Source: Haloarcula salinisoli
GTDB lineage: Archaea; Halobacteriota; Halobacteria; Halobacteriales; Haloarculaceae
Assembly (NCBI RefSeq): GCF_019599405.1
Contig: NZ_RKLQ01000001.1
Location: 1,612,001 to 1,676,000 of the forward strand
DNA length: 64,000 nucleotides
Direction: 5' to 3'
In this document: one piece after another, positions 49,999 to 59,487 of the stretch
How the letters are laid out: the number at the start of each line of letters is the position of its first letter
Numbering within the stretch: the first letter of the stretch is position 1
Position numbers and translations under genes: made by a program
Notes under the pieces: model-generated
What the model saw: the letters and a program-made list of their open reading frames with translations, nothing else
Told to the model about the DNA's origin: nothing
Databases searched by the model: none

Positions 49999-50996
49999 TC
50001 GTCGCTCGGGGTCGCGACGTCCTCCGGTTCACCGCTCTGGTCGAGCGCCGCCGTCAGGTCGTATTCGGTTCCCGTCACCAGGAAGAGGAGGTCCTCGACC
50101 AGCACGGTCACCTCCGGGAGTTCTTTGACCAGGAAGTACGTAATCGCGACGAGGGCGATGACCGACCCCGTCTGTGCGAGGATGCGGTCCGCGACGTAGT
50201 ACGACACCATCTGGGGGTCCTCGACGCTGAACAGCGTCATCACAAGGTTCGGGAATATCTGCATACGCTGCTCGCCAAATGAGACGGCGATGAACACGTT
50301 TCGGACCAGATTCAACACGTAGATGACCGACACCGTCATCGCCAGCGCGCGGAGCTTCCGCCGCCACGGCGCCGCGACGGACAGGATACCGCCCACGAAG
50401 ATGGCGATGCTACCGATGCCGGTACAGGCCAGGATTATCGTGTACGTTATCGGCTGGGAGTTCCCCTCGAACCAGAACGTGCTCCTGTGAGGATACGGTT
50501 TATCGACTATCGGAACGCCGTTGTACGACAGCCCGTCGACGAGGAGTGGGTCGACCCCCAGCAGCGACAGCAGGAACGCCGTCTGGTCAGCGACGGATTC
50601 GACGATGGCCTGGCGCAACGGGCCGATGGTGAGGAAGGGGACGTACACCAGCCCCATCAGCCCCACCGCTCGCGTGAGCACGAACAGCGAGTCCCGGCCC
50701 TGATACAGGTGATAGCCCGCCCAGACCGACAGCGGCACCGCCGCGAAACTCCCGATGCCCTCGATGAAGCTCTTCTGTGTCAGCGTGAAATGCGGGATGA
50801 GAACCAGCCAGAACGCCCCGAAGGCCACCCAGCCCGCCACGGCAACCCGGCGGGCCCACTCCACGTCGTACCGGGCCACGACAGCACTACCCAGAAACGC
50901 CGCGAGGACAACCCACATCAGCGGTTCCGACCAGACGAGCGGGTCAAAGGTTACCCCGCCAGCGGAGATGGTCGACTGAAGTACGGGGAGAGACAT
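49995..50996 (-). CDS. artA: Archaeosortase A
   Basis: A 333-residue polytopic membrane protease that cuts PGF-CTERM proteins and transfers them to lipid. Cys191 in LACTGIGS is the nucleophile; Arg232 in LVRN and Arg271 in ADRI are the conserved basic partners. Seven or eight helices surround them. The protein is convergent on dphB, overlapping it by four bases. The next gene is an S-layer glycoprotein with a PGF-CTERM, its expected substrate. Confidence 0.93.
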   Translation of the reverse strand: MSLPVLQSTISAGGVTFDPLVWSEPLMWVVLAAFLGSAVVARYDVEWARRVAVAGWVAFGAFWLVLIPHFTLTQKSFIEGIGSFAAVPLSVWAGYHLYQGRDSLFVLTRAVGLMGLVYVPFLTIGPLRQAIVESVADQTAFLLSLLGVDPLLVDGLSYNGVPIVDKPYPHRSTFWFEGNSQPITYTIILACTGIGSIAIFVGGILSVAAPWRRKLRALAMTVSVIYVLNLVRNVFIAVSFGEQRMQIFPNLVMTLFSVEDPQMVSYYVADRILAQTGSVIALVAITYFLVKELPEVTVLVEDLLFLVTGTEYDLTAALDQSGEPEDVATPSDD

Positions 50997-51117
50997 TGTG
51001 TTATCTTTGCCAATCCGGCCTAAATGCTTTATCCTTAGGTGTGCGGTGAGCGCACAGCGCAGCCGCTACTGGGTGAGCACGCAAAAAAGTTCGAAAGTCA
51101 AGGACGGGGCGGTCCCG

Positions 51118-53397
51118 TTAGTTGTTGCGTCGGACTGCGAGCAGCGCAGCAGCGACGAGCGCGATGAGAGCGAGTGCGGCCGTGAAGCCAGGCCCGCTAC
51201 CACCGCTGGTGCCGGTCTCGGTCGCTTCGTCGGCAGTCTCGGTTGCCGTGTCGGTTGCCGTTGCCGTGTCCGTCATCGGCTCAGGCGTGTCGGTTGCCGT
51301 TGCCGTGTCCGTCGGCTCAGGCGTGTCCTGCGTGTCCGTGCCAGGCGTTTCCGTGCCCGGGTCGACCGGACCGTCGACGAGTCGGCCGTCGTATTCGTCG
51401 CCGGAGACAGCGATGATGCTCGCGGTGAACTCGGAGCCAGCGCTGTTCTCGCTGAAGTCAGCGACAGCGGTGAAGGTGCCGTCCTCCTGGACGACCGCTT
51501 CGGGCCGCTTCACGAACGGATCGCCGCTCGTGTCGCTGTCGAGCTCGAGTTCGAGCTCGGTGCCGGGTGCGAGGTTCGTCTCGCCGGTCACTTCCTGACC
51601 AGATGCGGCCTGGAGGACGATCTCGTCGTCCTCGTTGGTGTCGAGTTCAGCCTCGGCGTCTTCGACGTTGAAGTCACCTGTGACCGAAACGTCGTCGTCC
51701 ACGAGATCGCTGTTCTCGTAGGCGGTGAAGTTCGCGGTGAACAGGTCACCGTCGTCGAAGTCGTACGGAGTGGTGCTCTCGAACGTGTCGACCATCGCGG
51801 TGCTGTCGACCACGACGAAGTGCTGGTCGTTCGCCTCGTCGTAGATGACGGAGTAGTTGTTCGAGCCGAGCTGACCGATGTCAAGCGCAGGCTCGTCAAC
51901 GTTCGGGATCGGCTCGGACTCGAACTTCAGTCCGGCCGGGATGGTGCTGTCGTTCTGCTCGGAGATGTTACCGTAGATTGTAGTCGCATCGGCATTGGTG
52001 AGGATGCCGCCACGGTTCTCGAGAGCGCCCTCGAAACCGGAGCCCTGAACCTGCACGACGACCGTGTCGCCTGCTGCGACGGTGTCGGTCTGCGTGAGGT
52101 TGGTGCCGGTGTAGGCACCGATGTCCTCGGCGTCCTCGTCAGCGAGGTCGTCGTAGGTGTCTTCGGGTGCCGTCCAGATCTGCGTGCTGTCGACGGATGC
52201 TTCGCTCAGCTGGAGCGTTGCGCGGGCGTCAGCGTTTTCGCTGTCGACCGAGCTGACGAAGCCCTCGGTGACGAACATGTCGTAGCTGGTCGCGTCGAGG
52301 ATGTCCCCGCCGTAGTAGCCGTTACCGGTGAGGTTCGAAGAGGACGTCACACTGACGTCCGTGTCGTCGTCGCCGCCGGTTACGACTTCAGCTCGCTCGT
52401 CGTAGTGGCCAGCGGTGAAGGTGTTGAATTCGACGTACGCGACGCCGTCCTCGTCATCGTCCGTGACTTCGGCAACGGCAGCGTAGCCGTTGGAATCCTG
52501 ACCAATCTGGATCGTCGCCTCGTCCGTGTTGGACAGCTCGACGGTGATGTTCGCGATGTCACCGCGCTGTTCCACGAAGACGTTGTCACCGAAGTCGGCC
52601 TCTGCGGAGCCGGTATCGGTAACTTCGATGGTGTCAGTGTCGGATGCGTCAGTGTCCGTCACGTTCGCTTCGAACGTGTACGTGTCAGCGTTGATGTCGG
52701 TGAAGTTGAGGTCGAAGGTCCCATCAGCGGTGCCACTACCACTCTGGGTGACTTCGATGATGTCTTCATCCTCGTAGGTCGTAACGATGTTCGCGTTCTG
52801 GAAGATATCCCCGAGCTCGTCAGTGTCGAGGCCTTCAGCGCTGATGTTGACCGAGTAGTCATCTGCTCGGATGTCGGAGGTGACCTCGTAGTCGACGTCG
52901 GTGGAGCCGCCGTCGTTACCGACCGAGGAATCTTCGAACTCGGCGGAGAGGTCCATCGTGACGACCTCGAACTGGTCCGACGTGTTGACGCTACCGTCGG
53001 GAGCCAGCGAGGAGACCGTCCCGAAGCCATTCGGCCCAACGTTTATCGGCTGGCCACTCGGGTTGACGATGACGAAGTCGCCCTCGGAGAGCTGACCGTC
53101 CAGATCGAATTCGATTGTGTTGTCACCTTCCGAGTTGATCGAGCGGCGCAGAGTGCCCGGCTCATCGTCATCGTTCAGTTCTCGGACGCGATACACGGTG
53201 TTGTCTGATAGGCCCGTTACTCCGACGCTCTGCCCGGCGTAGTACGAACCTCCGGTTGTCAGAGGTTCACTATCAGCAGAGATATTTCCTGTTTGCGCAG
53301 CGGCACTCCCGGAAAGCGCGACGGTCCCGGCGAAAACCGAGAAAACCATCAGCGCAGCCAGGATCAGGCTACGAATCTTGTCTGTATTGTTTGTCAT
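51118..53397 (-). CDS. csg: S-layer glycoprotein with PGF-CTERM
   Basis: A 759-residue secreted protein. A signal peptide (about residues 1-35, ending SGSAAAQ) is followed by an acidic beta-rich ectodomain with many N-x-S/T sequons. Next is a Thr/Pro/Asp stalk (about 680-725, likely O-glycosylated) with short repeats of TDTATATDTPEP. The end is PGF (736-738), a membrane helix and a basic tail (RRNN). This is the standard layout for the haloarchaeal cell-surface glycoprotein. ArtA upstream on the map is the processing enzyme. Confidence 0.92.
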   Translation of the reverse strand: MTNNTDKIRSLILAALMVFSVFAGTVALSGSAAAQTGNISADSEPLTTGGSYYAGQSVGVTGLSDNTVYRVRELNDDDEPGTLRRSINSEGDNTIEFDLDGQLSEGDFVIVNPSGQPINVGPNGFGTVSSLAPDGSVNTSDQFEVVTMDLSAEFEDSSVGNDGGSTDVDYEVTSDIRADDYSVNISAEGLDTDELGDIFQNANIVTTYEDEDIIEVTQSGSGTADGTFDLNFTDINADTYTFEANVTDTDASDTDTIEVTDTGSAEADFGDNVFVEQRGDIANITVELSNTDEATIQIGQDSNGYAAVAEVTDDDEDGVAYVEFNTFTAGHYDERAEVVTGGDDDTDVSVTSSSNLTGNGYYGGDILDATSYDMFVTEGFVSSVDSENADARATLQLSEASVDSTQIWTAPEDTYDDLADEDAEDIGAYTGTNLTQTDTVAAGDTVVVQVQGSGFEGALENRGGILTNADATTIYGNISEQNDSTIPAGLKFESEPIPNVDEPALDIGQLGSNNYSVIYDEANDQHFVVVDSTAMVDTFESTTPYDFDDGDLFTANFTAYENSDLVDDDVSVTGDFNVEDAEAELDTNEDDEIVLQAASGQEVTGETNLAPGTELELELDSDTSGDPFVKRPEAVVQEDGTFTAVADFSENSAGSEFTASIIAVSGDEYDGRLVDGPVDPGTETPGTDTQDTPEPTDTATATDTPEPMTDTATATDTATETADEATETGTSGGSGPGFTAALALIALVAAALLAVRRNN

Positions 53398-53535
53398 AGT
53401 TGTTGGTTGCTATCGGGCGGCGTCAGCCGTTTTCCACGTGGTCGGGACGTGGTCACCGCGACCACGCATAGACCGAACCGGTGTACTCACTTCTGGCGCC
53501 ATGGGTAGGGGTACGGATGTAACCTACGTCGGATG

Positions 53536-53543
53536 TTATAAAT
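53536..53543 (-). promoter_or_regulatory. TATA box of the S-layer gene
   Basis: The minus-strand box atttataa lies 139-146 bases before the ATG at 53397. It implies a leader of about 110 nt, in line with the long leaders reported for haloarchaeal csg mRNAs. A second weaker TATA-like run (cttatac on the minus strand) lies about 80 bases further upstream. Confidence 0.55.
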
Positions 53544-53854
53544 GCTTTGTGGTCAAGGGTGTGGGATGACATAGTCCCCCACACCCGAATTCCAGGCATA
53601 GAGCCGCTCCTGTGCCAGTATAAGGCCTTTGTGGCTACCATCAAATATATGTCATACGCCCGTCTGACGGCGTGGGTTCAAGTACCAAGGTGAAGGCAGA
53701 TTTCCACCGCTAGGCGGGCGCTGGCGGCCACTGGCAAACCGAGCGGTCACAGAGCAGCTTCAGGGTACATACTAGTTGTTCCCATAGCGTGCACGGCATA
53801 GCGTCGTTTACTCTCCGTCGGTGCTGGTACGAAAACGGTGGGCAGGCCCCTGCC

Positions 53855-54123
53855 ACTGGTCGCTAAATCTCGCTACTCCTCCGCGGTTCCCTGCGGTCAC
53901 CGCTCCGGTTCGAGATTTCTCGCAAGGCGAAAAATCTCGCTACTACTCTGGGGCTCACTTCGTTCGCCCCATCGACTCGAGGTCGTCGCTCTGGGCGACC
54001 TCGCTACTGCTTGCGGGCCACGCTGTTCTCCGTCGTCGGGCGGCTGTGCCGCCCGACTGCCCGAGGGACCTCCGGTCCCTCTCTGCTCGCAATCGGAGAT
54101 ACCTCCCGCTGGTCGGTATCTCC
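53855..54123. repeat. Hairpin repeats upstream of the S-layer gene
   Basis: This intergenic stretch holds no gene. Several palindromes lie in tandem: cgagatttct/aaaatctcg near 53910-53941, tcgaggtcg/cgacctcg near 53978-54003, and gagatacc/ggtatctc near 54091-54122 with the loop tcccgctggtc. The loop and arm style match the hairpin array before coxC. From 53398 to 53854 only the csg promoter and leader are seen. Confidence 0.6.
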
Positions 54124-54876
54124 CTACTCCCTAACAATCTCGACTTCGTGACCCTGGGGGGTCTTCGTAAACGCGTAGCGGTCGTCACAGCTCTCGGGGT
54201 CGCGGTAGTCCTCGGCGTTGCGCTGCATGAGCGCCTCCCACGTGTCGTTGAGATCCTCGGTGCGAACCGCGACGTGGCCCCAGGCGTCGCCCATGTCGTA
54301 GCTGCGGCCGTCGTAGTTGTAGGTCAGCTCAACCGACATCGCCTCGTCGGCGGCGTCGCGAGGCTTCAGGAAGTACAGCGCAAAAGAGGAGTGCTCGGAA
54401 CGGCGGAACATCTCGTAGTCCAGTTTCCGGGTGTACCAGCCGATAGCCTGGTCGGCGTCTTCCACCCGCAGCATGGTGTGGTCGAGGCTCCACTTCGCGC
54501 CGTGGTCGCGCTCGACGATTTCGACTTCGTGGCCGTCAGGGTCCTTGACGAAGGCATACGAGCCGCCACAGGAGTCGGGGTCGCGGTAGTCCTCGACGCC
54601 GGCGTCCATCAGCTCCTCGTAGGCGTCGTAGACGTCCTCGACCCGGACAGCGATGTGGCCCCACGCGTCCCCGTGCGTGTACGAGCGCCCGTCGTGATTG
54701 TACGTCAGTTCGAGCAGCGCGCCCTCCTCGTGGACGTCTTCGGGGCCGAGGAAGACGTTCGTGAACGTGTCGGCCTCCCAGCGGCCCTTCTCCTCGTAGT
54801 CGAGGTAGTCCTGATACCAGTCCAGAGACGCTTCGAGGTCTTCGACACGCATCATCGTATGGTCGAGTGTCAGCAT
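54124..54876 (-). CDS. Two-domain glyoxalase/VOC-family protein
   Basis: A 250-residue protein made of two VOC domains (about 1-125 and 129-250). The first opens with LDHTMMRVEDLEASLDWYQD and the second with LDHTMLRVEDADQAIGWYTR. Both contain GDAWGH(I/V)AV and end in HEVEIV. Each has the His and Glu typical of glyoxalase I metal ligands, so a lactoylglutathione lyase-like activity is predicted. Many halophiles use other thiols, so the substrate is unsure. Confidence 0.88.
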   Translation of the reverse strand: MLTLDHTMMRVEDLEASLDWYQDYLDYEEKGRWEADTFTNVFLGPEDVHEEGALLELTYNHDGRSYTHGDAWGHIAVRVEDVYDAYEELMDAGVEDYRDPDSCGGSYAFVKDPDGHEVEIVERDHGAKWSLDHTMLRVEDADQAIGWYTRKLDYEMFRRSEHSSFALYFLKPRDAADEAMSVELTYNYDGRSYDMGDAWGHVAVRTEDLNDTWEALMQRNAEDYRDPESCDDRYAFTKTPQGHEVEIVRE

Positions 54877-54927
54877 GGTCGAACGGTCGGCCCGAACGGC
54901 GAAAAACGTACCGACAGCACCTGTCAG

Positions 54928-55374
54928 TCAGTCGTCGTCCGTCGTCCCATCGGTAGTGAACAGCGGCCAGTAGTACCACCAGACCGCCGCCAGAATCACG
55001 ACCGTGCCGACGGGGAGGGCGACGTAGCCCGGCCGCCTGTTGAAGCCGAGGAAGACGCTGACCTGTGAGAGCGCCGCACCGACGAGCGCCAGCGCGGTGA
55101 TGCGGGGGTCCTCGCGCCAGACCACACCGGAGACTGCACTCGCGAGCGCGAGCAGATACAGCAGGACGCCCGTCCGCCACGACTGGATGAACGATGGCAC
55201 CCGGTCGGTGAATCTGAAGAAGAAGTCGTATATCGAGACGAACGAAGGCGGGTTCGTGTTGACCAGCCCGGCCGGGAACACCAGCGTCAGCTCACTCCCG
55301 ATGACCAGCACTGTCCACGGGAACAGTCCCAGCAGGGCGACGACGACGAGGCGACGCCGCGAGTCAGCGACCAT
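54928..55374 (-). CDS. Near-ArtA membrane protein, TIGR04206 type
   Basis: The ATG at 55374 gives 148 residues starting MVADSRRRLV. Four membrane helices are visible, with PSFVSIYDFFFRFTDRVP in the first loop and WWYYWPLF near the end. The pattern is that of the TIGR04206 family, annotated as found near archaeosortase A (as I recall). Here artA is 4 kb away, so the link holds loosely. It probably belongs to the cell-envelope group. No catalytic site is visible. Confidence 0.65.
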   Translation of the reverse strand: MVADSRRRLVVVALLGLFPWTVLVIGSELTLVFPAGLVNTNPPSFVSIYDFFFRFTDRVPSFIQSWRTGVLLYLLALASAVSGVVWREDPRITALALVGAALSQVSVFLGFNRRPGYVALPVGTVVILAAVWWYYWPLFTTDGTTDDD

Positions 55375-55521
55375 ACCGGACCGGAGGACTGGAGACACTA
55401 ATACTGCCGGCTGTCCCAAACAGACGAATTCGCCACCGAGGGTGGGGAATATCTTTGCGAACGTACAGCCGGCATTGTACGGGAGAGTAGTCACGCGCGT
55501 ACGCGGGAGACCGCGAATTCG

Positions 55522-56631
55522 TTACCGCCGGGCGATGATACGGAGCACGTCCTCGTCGGCCAGTTCGTGGTCCCGACCGACCTGCTGTTCGTCGTGTTTC
55601 GCGCTCGGACCGGTGACACGGGCGAAGCGGAACCGGTCGTCGAAGCTCCCGCCCAGTTTCTCGCAGGCGTCGTCGACGGTAGCGCCTTCCCGGAGAATAA
55701 GGGGCTCTTCCCGGTCGACGCCCCGACCCGGCTTGTCCATGTAGATACGGATGAGCCCGAGTTCGTTCCAGATTCGCTCGACGAGTCCGTCCAGCCCCTT
55801 CTCCTTCTCGGCGCTGATGAAGATGGCGTCGTCGGGGTCGATATCGCGCTCTTCGAGCTCCGCCTCCACGGTCGGGAGATAGTCGGGCTCGATGAGGTCG
55901 GCCTTGTTGACCACGACGATGGAGGGCAGATAGACCCGGTTGTCCATCACGCCGTCGACGAGCCGGTCGATGTCGACGGACTCGCCGATGGTGACGTCGG
56001 CGTTGACGTAGCCGTGCTCGCGCAGGACGCCCTTGATGGTCTCCTCCTCCAGTTCGAGGTCGGCGGCCTTGTTTATCGAGAGGCCGTCTTTACCCTTCTT
56101 CCGGATGTTGACCCGCGGCGGCTCTGCGTCCAGGCGAATCTTGTTCTGGTACAGCTCCTCGCTCAGGCGGTCGTACTGGTCGATGTCGAAGACAGAGACC
56201 ATGAAGACGATGAGGTCGGCGGTGCGGACGACCGACAGCACCTCCTGACCACCACCGCGTCCGCCCGCAGCGCCCTCGATGAGCCCCGGCACGTCGAGAA
56301 TCTGGATGTTCGCCCCCTTGTGTTTGAGCATCCCCGGGTAGACGTCCAGCGTCGTGAACTCGTAGGCCCCCGTCTCCGATTCGGCGTTCGTCAGCGCGTT
56401 CAACAGCGTGGACTTCCCGACGCTCGGGAAGCCGACCAGGGCGACGGTGGCGTCGCCGTGTTTCTCGACGCCGTAGCCGCCGCCCCCACCCGAGCCGGAC
56501 TGCTGTTCTAACTTCTCCTTTTTCTCCGCGAGCTTGGACTTCAGTCGACCGATATGCGCCTCTGTCGACTTGTTGTAGGGCGTACTGGCGATTTCGTCTT
56601 CGAGTTCCTGAATCTCGTCTTCGAGCCCCAT
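55522..56631 (-). CDS. DRG-type GTPase (Obg/TRAFAC family)
   Basis: The ATG at 56631 gives 369 residues. An N-terminal coiled coil (about 1-45), a glycine-rich linker, the P-loop GFPSVGKST (67-75), the switch II DVPGLIEGAAGGRGGG near 112, NKAD near 243 and a C-terminal TGS domain (about 290-369) match developmentally regulated GTP-binding proteins. These bind ribosomes and assist translation. It stands alone in its transcription unit. Confidence 0.92.
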   Translation of the reverse strand: MGLEDEIQELEDEIASTPYNKSTEAHIGRLKSKLAEKKEKLEQQSGSGGGGGYGVEKHGDATVALVGFPSVGKSTLLNALTNAESETGAYEFTTLDVYPGMLKHKGANIQILDVPGLIEGAAGGRGGGQEVLSVVRTADLIVFMVSVFDIDQYDRLSEELYQNKIRLDAEPPRVNIRKKGKDGLSINKAADLELEEETIKGVLREHGYVNADVTIGESVDIDRLVDGVMDNRVYLPSIVVVNKADLIEPDYLPTVEAELEERDIDPDDAIFISAEKEKGLDGLVERIWNELGLIRIYMDKPGRGVDREEPLILREGATVDDACEKLGGSFDDRFRFARVTGPSAKHDEQQVGRDHELADEDVLRIIARR

Positions 56632-56766
56632 TGTGTGTACGTCGGCCGCGCACACCGAATAAGGCTTTCTTCCCTGGCCGAGCCGTTCCATGACCCCCTT
56701 GATTACCATGGTTAATCCCCGAAGATTTCGACACACCTATACGACGCCCGCCACCAGCAAACGATA

Positions 56767-56967
56767 ATGGTGAACGCGGACCGATTCCGTGACAGCACGC
56801 AGATTCTGTTACCTGCGGGTGCGCTCAACGGGATCCGTGACGAACTGGAAACCCGCTTTACCGTCACCGTACGGACCGAGGAGGAGCAGGTCCGTATCAT
56901 CGGTTCGCCCGTCGAAATCAAAGACGCCGGCGACTTCCTCGCGATGAACGGCGTTACCTTCGCCTGA
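56767..56967 (+). CDS. Small conserved protein, VNG1110C-like
   Basis: A 66-residue protein starting MVNADRFRDSTQILLPA. It has two beta strands and helices with the pattern RIIGSPVEIKDAGDFLAMNGV, like the haloarchaeal VNG1110C family (name from memory). It lies 135 bases from the divergent DRG gene. Function unknown. It has acidic, high-GC codons consistent with a host gene. Confidence 0.65.
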   Translation: MVNADRFRDSTQILLPAGALNGIRDELETRFTVTVRTEEEQVRIIGSPVEIKDAGDFLAMNGVTFA

Positions 56968-57134
56968 GAACCTTTTTCCGGTTCGGGTGCGCGCAGAGCG
57001 CGCACCGCTCACCGCAAAAACGTTCATGAAAAAGGCCGGAATCGCCGCGAGCGGCGATCCCGGGGAAACCGCTCACTTCGTTCGCGGTACTCCTGTGCCA
57101 CACCACCGGCTGGACAGCTACCAGCGAGACTACC

Positions 57135-58040
57135 TCACCGTCCGTTTTCGGTTAGATGCCGGACAAGCTCCTCAGTGACCGCGGGACGCTCGTGGTGGAC
57201 CCAGTGTGACGCGTCGGGGTACATCCGGAGTTCCCCATCGTCGCAGTAGTCGACGCTCTGTTGAGCCATGGACGGAGAGAGCGCGATATCGTCCTCGCCC
57301 CAGCAGATAAGCGTCGGCTGTGTGACAGTGGTCCGCTGGGGACTGTCCGACCGACGGAACCCCCGATACCAGTTGACCCTCGGTTCGACGCCGGTGTGTT
57401 GCCACGCCGTCCTGTAGCGCTCGATGGTCGCATCGTCGAACGTCCCCTCGTGTGACGTGTATTCGAGTGACTGGACCATGTTGGCCATGTCGTTGCGACC
57501 CAGAAGCCATTCTGGGAGTCTGGGAACCTGGTAGAACCAGACGTACCAGCTCCGAAGCATCTGTCGGGGGCTCGACCGGAGTGCCTTGCCGTAGACCGTC
57601 GGATGGGGGACGTTCAGGATTCCGAGGGTATCGACCATGGATGGGGACCCGAGCGCGAGGTGCCAGGCGACGAACCCACCGAAGTCGTGCCCGACGACGT
57701 GGGCCGACTCCTGCCCTTCGTCGTGGATTAGCGCACGGACATCAGCCGTCAGATTCGAGAGCCGATAGGCATCGATATCGTCGGGCGCGTCGCTCAGGTT
57801 ACAGCCCCGCTGGTCCGGAACGACCACGCGGTAGCCTGCGTCGACGAGCGGGCCGATCTGGTCGCGCCAGCCGTACCAGAAATCGGGGTGGCCGTGCAGG
57901 AGGACGACCAGTGGGTCGTCGGGGTCACCCGCAGCGACGACGTGTAACTGCACGTCGTTGAGTTCGCGGTAGGAGGATTCGAGTCCCACCGAACCACGCA
58001 ACGTTGCATCTGTGTCTGGAATCCTCGCTTTAGTTGCCAT
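57135..58040 (-). CDS. Epoxide-hydrolase-like alpha/beta hydrolase
   Basis: A 301-residue protein. HGHPDFWYGW near 49 is the HGxP oxyanion motif, GHDFGGFVAW near 117 carries the Asp nucleophile, and the C-terminal DASHWVHHERP holds the catalytic His. ICWGEDDIA near 246 supplies the Asp. This is the set used by soluble epoxide hydrolases and haloalkane dehalogenases; the Asp nucleophile rules out serine hydrolases. The substrate is unknown. It is divergent from the Bat-like regulator, 85 bases away. Confidence 0.88.
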   Translation of the reverse strand: MATKARIPDTDATLRGSVGLESSYRELNDVQLHVVAAGDPDDPLVVLLHGHPDFWYGWRDQIGPLVDAGYRVVVPDQRGCNLSDAPDDIDAYRLSNLTADVRALIHDEGQESAHVVGHDFGGFVAWHLALGSPSMVDTLGILNVPHPTVYGKALRSSPRQMLRSWYVWFYQVPRLPEWLLGRNDMANMVQSLEYTSHEGTFDDATIERYRTAWQHTGVEPRVNWYRGFRRSDSPQRTTVTQPTLICWGEDDIALSPSMAQQSVDYCDDGELRMYPDASHWVHHERPAVTEELVRHLTENGR

Positions 58041-58125
58041 CGACGGTCAGTTGCGGGGCGACTCGGATTCGACTGGTGTCGGATAGTCTAGTGCATTTAA
58101 AAACGAGGGAGCCGCTGTAGGAGCC

Positions 58126-58779
58126 ATGAAATACCTCCATCTGTCGCTGCAGTACGAACGGGAGGTCCAGCATCCGATGCAGCGACTCCTGACAGATTCC
58201 CAGGCGCTCGAGCGCAGTTGGCTCGTGACCTGGAACTTGCAGGGAACGGGCGACATCATCTATACCCTGTTCTATATCGTCGGCGACCGGGAGGTGTACA
58301 GAGAACACGTTGCCGAGGCCGAGGAGACAGTTCACTGCGATATCACACCTGTCGACGACCGGTCGTTCTACGCGTACGTTCGGGAGCGCGAGAAGGAAGT
58401 CTTCCAGCGCTTCCGGGCAGCGTTCGAACAGCCCTCAGTGGTTATCCTGCCCCCACTCGCGTACCGCCCCGAGGGGAGAGTCGACTTCGACGTCGGCGGC
58501 GAAGCTGCAGAACTGGCAGAAATTCTCGAGAACCTTCCCGATGAAATCACGGTCTCGGTGTCTGAGGTCGGCGAGTACGATTCCCGCCCGGGCGTTCCTG
58601 CAGTCGACCTCACGGCCCGGCAGCGTGAAGCGCTTCGAGCGGCAGCCGAGGTAGGGTACTACGAGTACCCGCGAACCGGGAATATCGCAGACGTGGCCGA
58701 GCGTCTCGACTGTGCGACGAGTACCGCATCGAACCATCTACAGAAGGCACAAGCACGGCTCGTCAGACAATTTATCTGA
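58126..58779 (+). CDS. Bat-like HTH-10 transcriptional regulator
   Basis: A 217-residue protein. The C-terminal ends with LTARQREALRAAAEVGYYEY then NIADVAERLDCATSTASNHL, the HTH-10 signature of bacterio-opsin activator relatives. The N-terminal 150 residues would be a sensing domain. It is divergent from the hydrolase gene and may control it through the shared 85-base region, though only position suggests this. Confidence 0.85.
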   Translation: MKYLHLSLQYEREVQHPMQRLLTDSQALERSWLVTWNLQGTGDIIYTLFYIVGDREVYREHVAEAEETVHCDITPVDDRSFYAYVREREKEVFQRFRAAFEQPSVVILPPLAYRPEGRVDFDVGGEAAELAEILENLPDEITVSVSEVGEYDSRPGVPAVDLTARQREALRAAAEVGYYEYPRTGNIADVAERLDCATSTASNHLQKAQARLVRQFI

Positions 58780-58880
58780 AACTGCAGAGCCCCCGACAGC
58801 CCTGCGTCGGTGAACAGTCGCGTCCGTAGCCCCACCACATCGTGTGTCGCCCTCACGCGGCTTCCCCCGAAACGCAATCC

Positions 58881-58886
58881 TTTAAA
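58881..58886 (+). promoter_or_regulatory. TATA box of rpl11
   Basis: tttaaa lies 24-29 bases before the rpl11 ATG (58910), giving a leaderless mRNA. Confidence 0.6.
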
Positions 58887-58909
58887 CCGCCGAGAGGGAT
58901 GCATCCTAC

Positions 58910-59392
58910 ATGGCTGGAACTATCGAAGTGCTCGTCCCCGGTGGGCAGGCCAATCCTGGCCCGCCCCTCGGTCCCGAGCTGGGTCCGACACCCGTGGACG
59001 TGCAGGCAGTCGTGCAGGACATCAACGACCAGACGGAAGCGTTCGACGGGACGGAAGTCCCTGTCACCGTCGACTACGACGACGACGGGAGCTTCGAGAT
59101 AGAGGTCGGTGTCCCGCCGACGGCCGAACTCGTCAAGGACGAGGCCGGCTTCGACACCGGCAGCGGCGAGCCCCACGAGGAGTTCGTGGCGAATCTCACC
59201 GTCGACCAGGTCATGCAGATCGCCGAGCAGAAGCAGTCCGACCTGCTCGCCTACGACCTGAAAAACGCCGCCAAGGAAGTCGTCGGCACCTGCACCTCGC
59301 TGGGTGTCACCATCGAGGGCAACGACCCCCGCGAGTTCAAGGAGCGCATCGACGACGGCGAGTACGACGACGAGTTTGCAGCGCCCGCCTGA
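58910..59392 (+). CDS. rpl11: Ribosomal protein uL11
   Basis: A 160-residue protein starting MAGTIEVLVPGGQANPGPPL. The PGPPLGPELG motif near 17-26 and the C-terminal rRNA-binding domain (about 70-150, with KQSDLLAYDLKNAAKEVVGT) identify it. It binds the GTPase-associated centre of 23S rRNA with the L10 stalk. It is transcribed apart from the L1 group: 190 bases and another TATA-like box separate them. Confidence 0.95.
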   Translation: MAGTIEVLVPGGQANPGPPLGPELGPTPVDVQAVVQDINDQTEAFDGTEVPVTVDYDDDGSFEIEVGVPPTAELVKDEAGFDTGSGEPHEEFVANLTVDQVMQIAEQKQSDLLAYDLKNAAKEVVGTCTSLGVTIEGNDPREFKERIDDGEYDDEFAAPA

Positions 59393-59487
59393 ACGCGTCT
59401 CGAACGCACTCTGCGGTTTTCTCCGCTGTTTCCGGTCGTGAGCCACGTCTGTGCCCCTCGTAGCCACCCGGACTGGCGGTTCGACGG

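Noticed and set aside
50998-53208. 736-codon open frame opposite the S-layer gene
   Set aside because: It is the antisense shadow of a strongly biased acidic gene.
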